From Phallusia mammillata (lineage: Eukaryota > Chordata > Ascidiacea > Phlebobranchia > Ascidiidae): DNA of 64,000 nt. The stretch spans positions 161,353 to 225,352 of the forward strand of contig QLIY01000136.1 of assembly GCA_003260075.1 (NCBI GenBank), in the 5' to 3' direction. Below the pieces are notes generated by a model, which did not search any database, had not been told where the DNA came from, and saw only the letters and a list, made by a program, of their open reading frames with translations. A program made the position numbers and the translations under genes. Below, in pieces: positions 62,312 through 64,000 of the stretch. How positions within the stretch are numbered: the stretch's first letter is position 1; the number at the start of each line of letters is the position of its first letter.

Positions 62312-62828
62312 GTTTTGTCAGGTTTAAATGATCATTACTGTCAAAAATATACAAAACTACGACCTGACTGTTAAAGTATAGATATGCATGAACCTCATTT
62401 TAAAAAATAGTATAGCGCACTACTTAACATTCGATTTTGTCTTAACCTGGATCTTTGCTTTGGAACTCACACCACTACATCCAATCAGAACCTGAGACTT
62501 TCTACCTGGATTTGTCGCGTTCAGATCTACAGCGCGGTAAGGAAAAAAGAGGGCTATGAATCAACGCAACCATCAGCGCGTATCGCTGTAATGAGCAATG
62601 CTCTCTTCTTCACCACGTGTTGAGATGGTAGGTCGAAAGAACGACGCGTCACGACGGTATACAAAACAAACCGTTCGAGAGGCACGTAGACTGTCATTTA
62701 AATACGACAAAATCACACAACACTCACTTAGGACATACACCACCCAGAGAATGCAACGCTAACACTCTGAGTTACTTTTCGCCAAGGTTTCAAAAAGCAA
62801 AACAGAATAGGGGAAACGGACATGTCAC

Positions 62829-64000
62829 CTGCAGTAGTAACGATGGTAGCTTGTGGAGTAGTGAGAATGAAAGTAACTTCAGGTGTGGTGGTTGCTACAA
62901 AAAATACAAAATAAAGTTAAAATTGTCATAGCCATGACCGAAAATACACGACTTTTTTGAAGTAAAGCGAGCTTTTCCCAGAAAATAGCTGATCAATATT
63001 GCCTTAACAAGTATTGAACTCTGGTGACCAAATTCAATATATAGATGTTAAAAATGACTACAAGTGTAAAATAAGTAGAATAAACTTATTTACCTTCAGT
63101 AGTTTCTTCGGATGTTGATCCAACAGTTGTCGAACCTGTAAATGGGTAAATTAAAATAGAAAAAACACGTCTGGACATGCAACTACCTCTGAACACAACG
63201 ATACGATTAATTTATTTTTGGCACGTTGTATCTATTTTGCAACTAAATTTCTTACACCAAACATTTTACAAGCGAGCAAATGGCGAGTTAAAATGCGTCG
63301 CTTATGGACTATAAAGGTTTAAAGGTAATATATCAAACATTACTTTGTGTTGTTTCGCCAGATGTGGCTGCCGCAGTGGTTGCTGATTCTCTGGTCGCTG
63401 CAAATTCAATTTTATGTAAAAAAAACTGTTAAAATAAACATAACGTGAGCAACAATGTTCTACCGAGTGCGGTTTCTGGGGTGGTGCTAACAGTCGATCT
63501 TGTTGTGTCGGTTGACACTGAAAAATTTTAAAAATTAAGTTAACTATTGCCGAAATACAATCAATGCTAATCAAATTGAAACAAAATCAACGCGAATCAA
63601 AAACTCAAAAAAGAAACAAAATATTAAAACGCACACACCGAAATTCACTACAACTTATTACCTTCTGTAGTTTCTTCGATCAGCGGTGCATCAGTTGTCG
63701 TGCCTGTGTAAAGACTACTATTAAAACTACAAAAGTACAGATTTATACAATCGAAAAACGAAAACTACCTTCAGTCGCTATTGCAGTTACAACTTCAGGA
63801 GGCGTCGTTTCTGTAAACAGTTCAAAAGTTTTAAACTGTCCACAATAATCACAAGAAAATGTATCAATATTCATATGCACGTTACTAATTTTAAACAGAC
63901 ACATGGGAAGAGTGAAACGGTTACTTAACAACAACAAGAACCAAAACAATTGTGATGAATAACCTTCGGTTGCTTCTTCCGTTGTTTCGGCAGCCGTGGT
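62829..64000 (-). CDS. Seven mucin-like exons upstream of the signal-peptide exon (other transcript?)
   Basis: Exons at 63964->64000, 63769-63810, 63662-63703, 63464-63517, 63344-63397, 63094-63135 and 62829-62894. Each is 42-66 nt, flanked by AG and GT on the minus strand, and phase 1-1. They encode Thr/Ser/Glu/Pro-rich strings such as TTPPEVVTAIATE and TTDAPLIEETTE. They look like the mucin exons downstream of 62 kb. The ATG at 62311 has its own in-frame upstream stop, so these exons are probably the end of an adjacent paralogue or an alternative upstream part of the same locus. The 62829 exon also stays open past its donor to a TAA near 62730, so it could be a terminal exon. Ownership is unresolved. 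Confidence 0.6.

Noticed and set aside
62730..62894. Terminal exon with stop TAA for an upstream gene
   Set aside because: Open frame passes the donor to a TAA, but the extension has no mucin character and no clear poly(A) signal; kept only as a possibility.

Overview
This is an intron-rich, AT-rich animal genome window, not a microbial one. The minus strand carries short exons (27-291 nt, the 359-nt figure at 3596-3954 being inflated by an assembly duplication) separated by introns with clear GT...AG borders. They encode extracellular modules: EGF, FN3, SEA, NIDO, AMOP, VWD and Thr/Ser/Pro-rich mucin segments. The domain set matches the MUC4-like / invertebrate mucin-like family (NIDO-AMOP-VWD-EGF). 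AT-richness, compact introns, many small hAT-type elements, a Penelope-like remnant and very high apparent allelic divergence suggest a tunicate such as Ciona (C. savignyi is notoriously polymorphic). That species assignment is inference.

One phase-consistent gene model runs leftward from a signal-peptide ATG at 62311 and leaves the window at position 45. It has about 134 exons that I could delimit and, by my rough addition, more than 5,000 residues. Order in transcription: signal peptide and Ser/Thr-rich head (62.3-60.0 kb); scattered EGF and mucin exons (59.1-55.5 kb); two EGF triplets (54.7-52.0 kb); FN3-like and EGF exons (50.7-47.0 kb); NIDO (46.9-45.2 kb); AMOP (44.5-43.6 kb); VWD (43.2-40.1 kb); a linker and a cadherin-like region (39.9-38.0 kb); EGFs (37.8-35.7 kb); FN3-SEA-FN3 (35.6-33.9 kb); a mucin tract built of alternating 57-nt and 45-nt exons (33.8-31.7 kb); an extra FN3-SEA-FN3 block (31.3-29.4 kb); a second mucin tract interrupted by an 893-base N gap (29.4-21.9 kb); then a complete second EGF-FN3-EGF-NIDO-AMOP-VWD-EGF-FN3-SEA-FN3 megamodule (21.7-5.4 kb) that matches the first exon by exon; and finally FN3 repeats (5.1-0.05 kb). 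Seven further mucin exons at 62.8-64.0 kb lie upstream of the signal-peptide exon and probably belong to a neighbouring or overlapping transcript. No polyadenylation site or gene start is evident between the two megamodules, so I read them as one double-headed protein. Two fused or adjacent paralogues cannot be excluded from sequence alone.

The assembly carries a systematic feature. At more than 20 places a run of 9 or more G or C sits exactly between two near-identical neighbouring copies of 50-400 bp, sometimes cutting through exons. At 6.9-8.1 kb the two copies differ by a hAT-type insertion with a perfect 8-bp target duplication, the other copy being the empty site. That is what two haplotypes placed side by side would look like. 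Exons affected this way (3.6-3.95, 10.9-11.5, 15.9-17.3, 46.3-46.6, 54.2-54.7 kb) should be read as single exons.

Introns hold several short terminal-inverted-repeat elements, Penelope-like fragments with a hammerhead-ribozyme-like core, and decayed copies of EGF and mucin exons. I saw no tRNA, rRNA or CRISPR array and no convincing plus-strand gene. Unlisted introns over 300 bases show nothing I can name.
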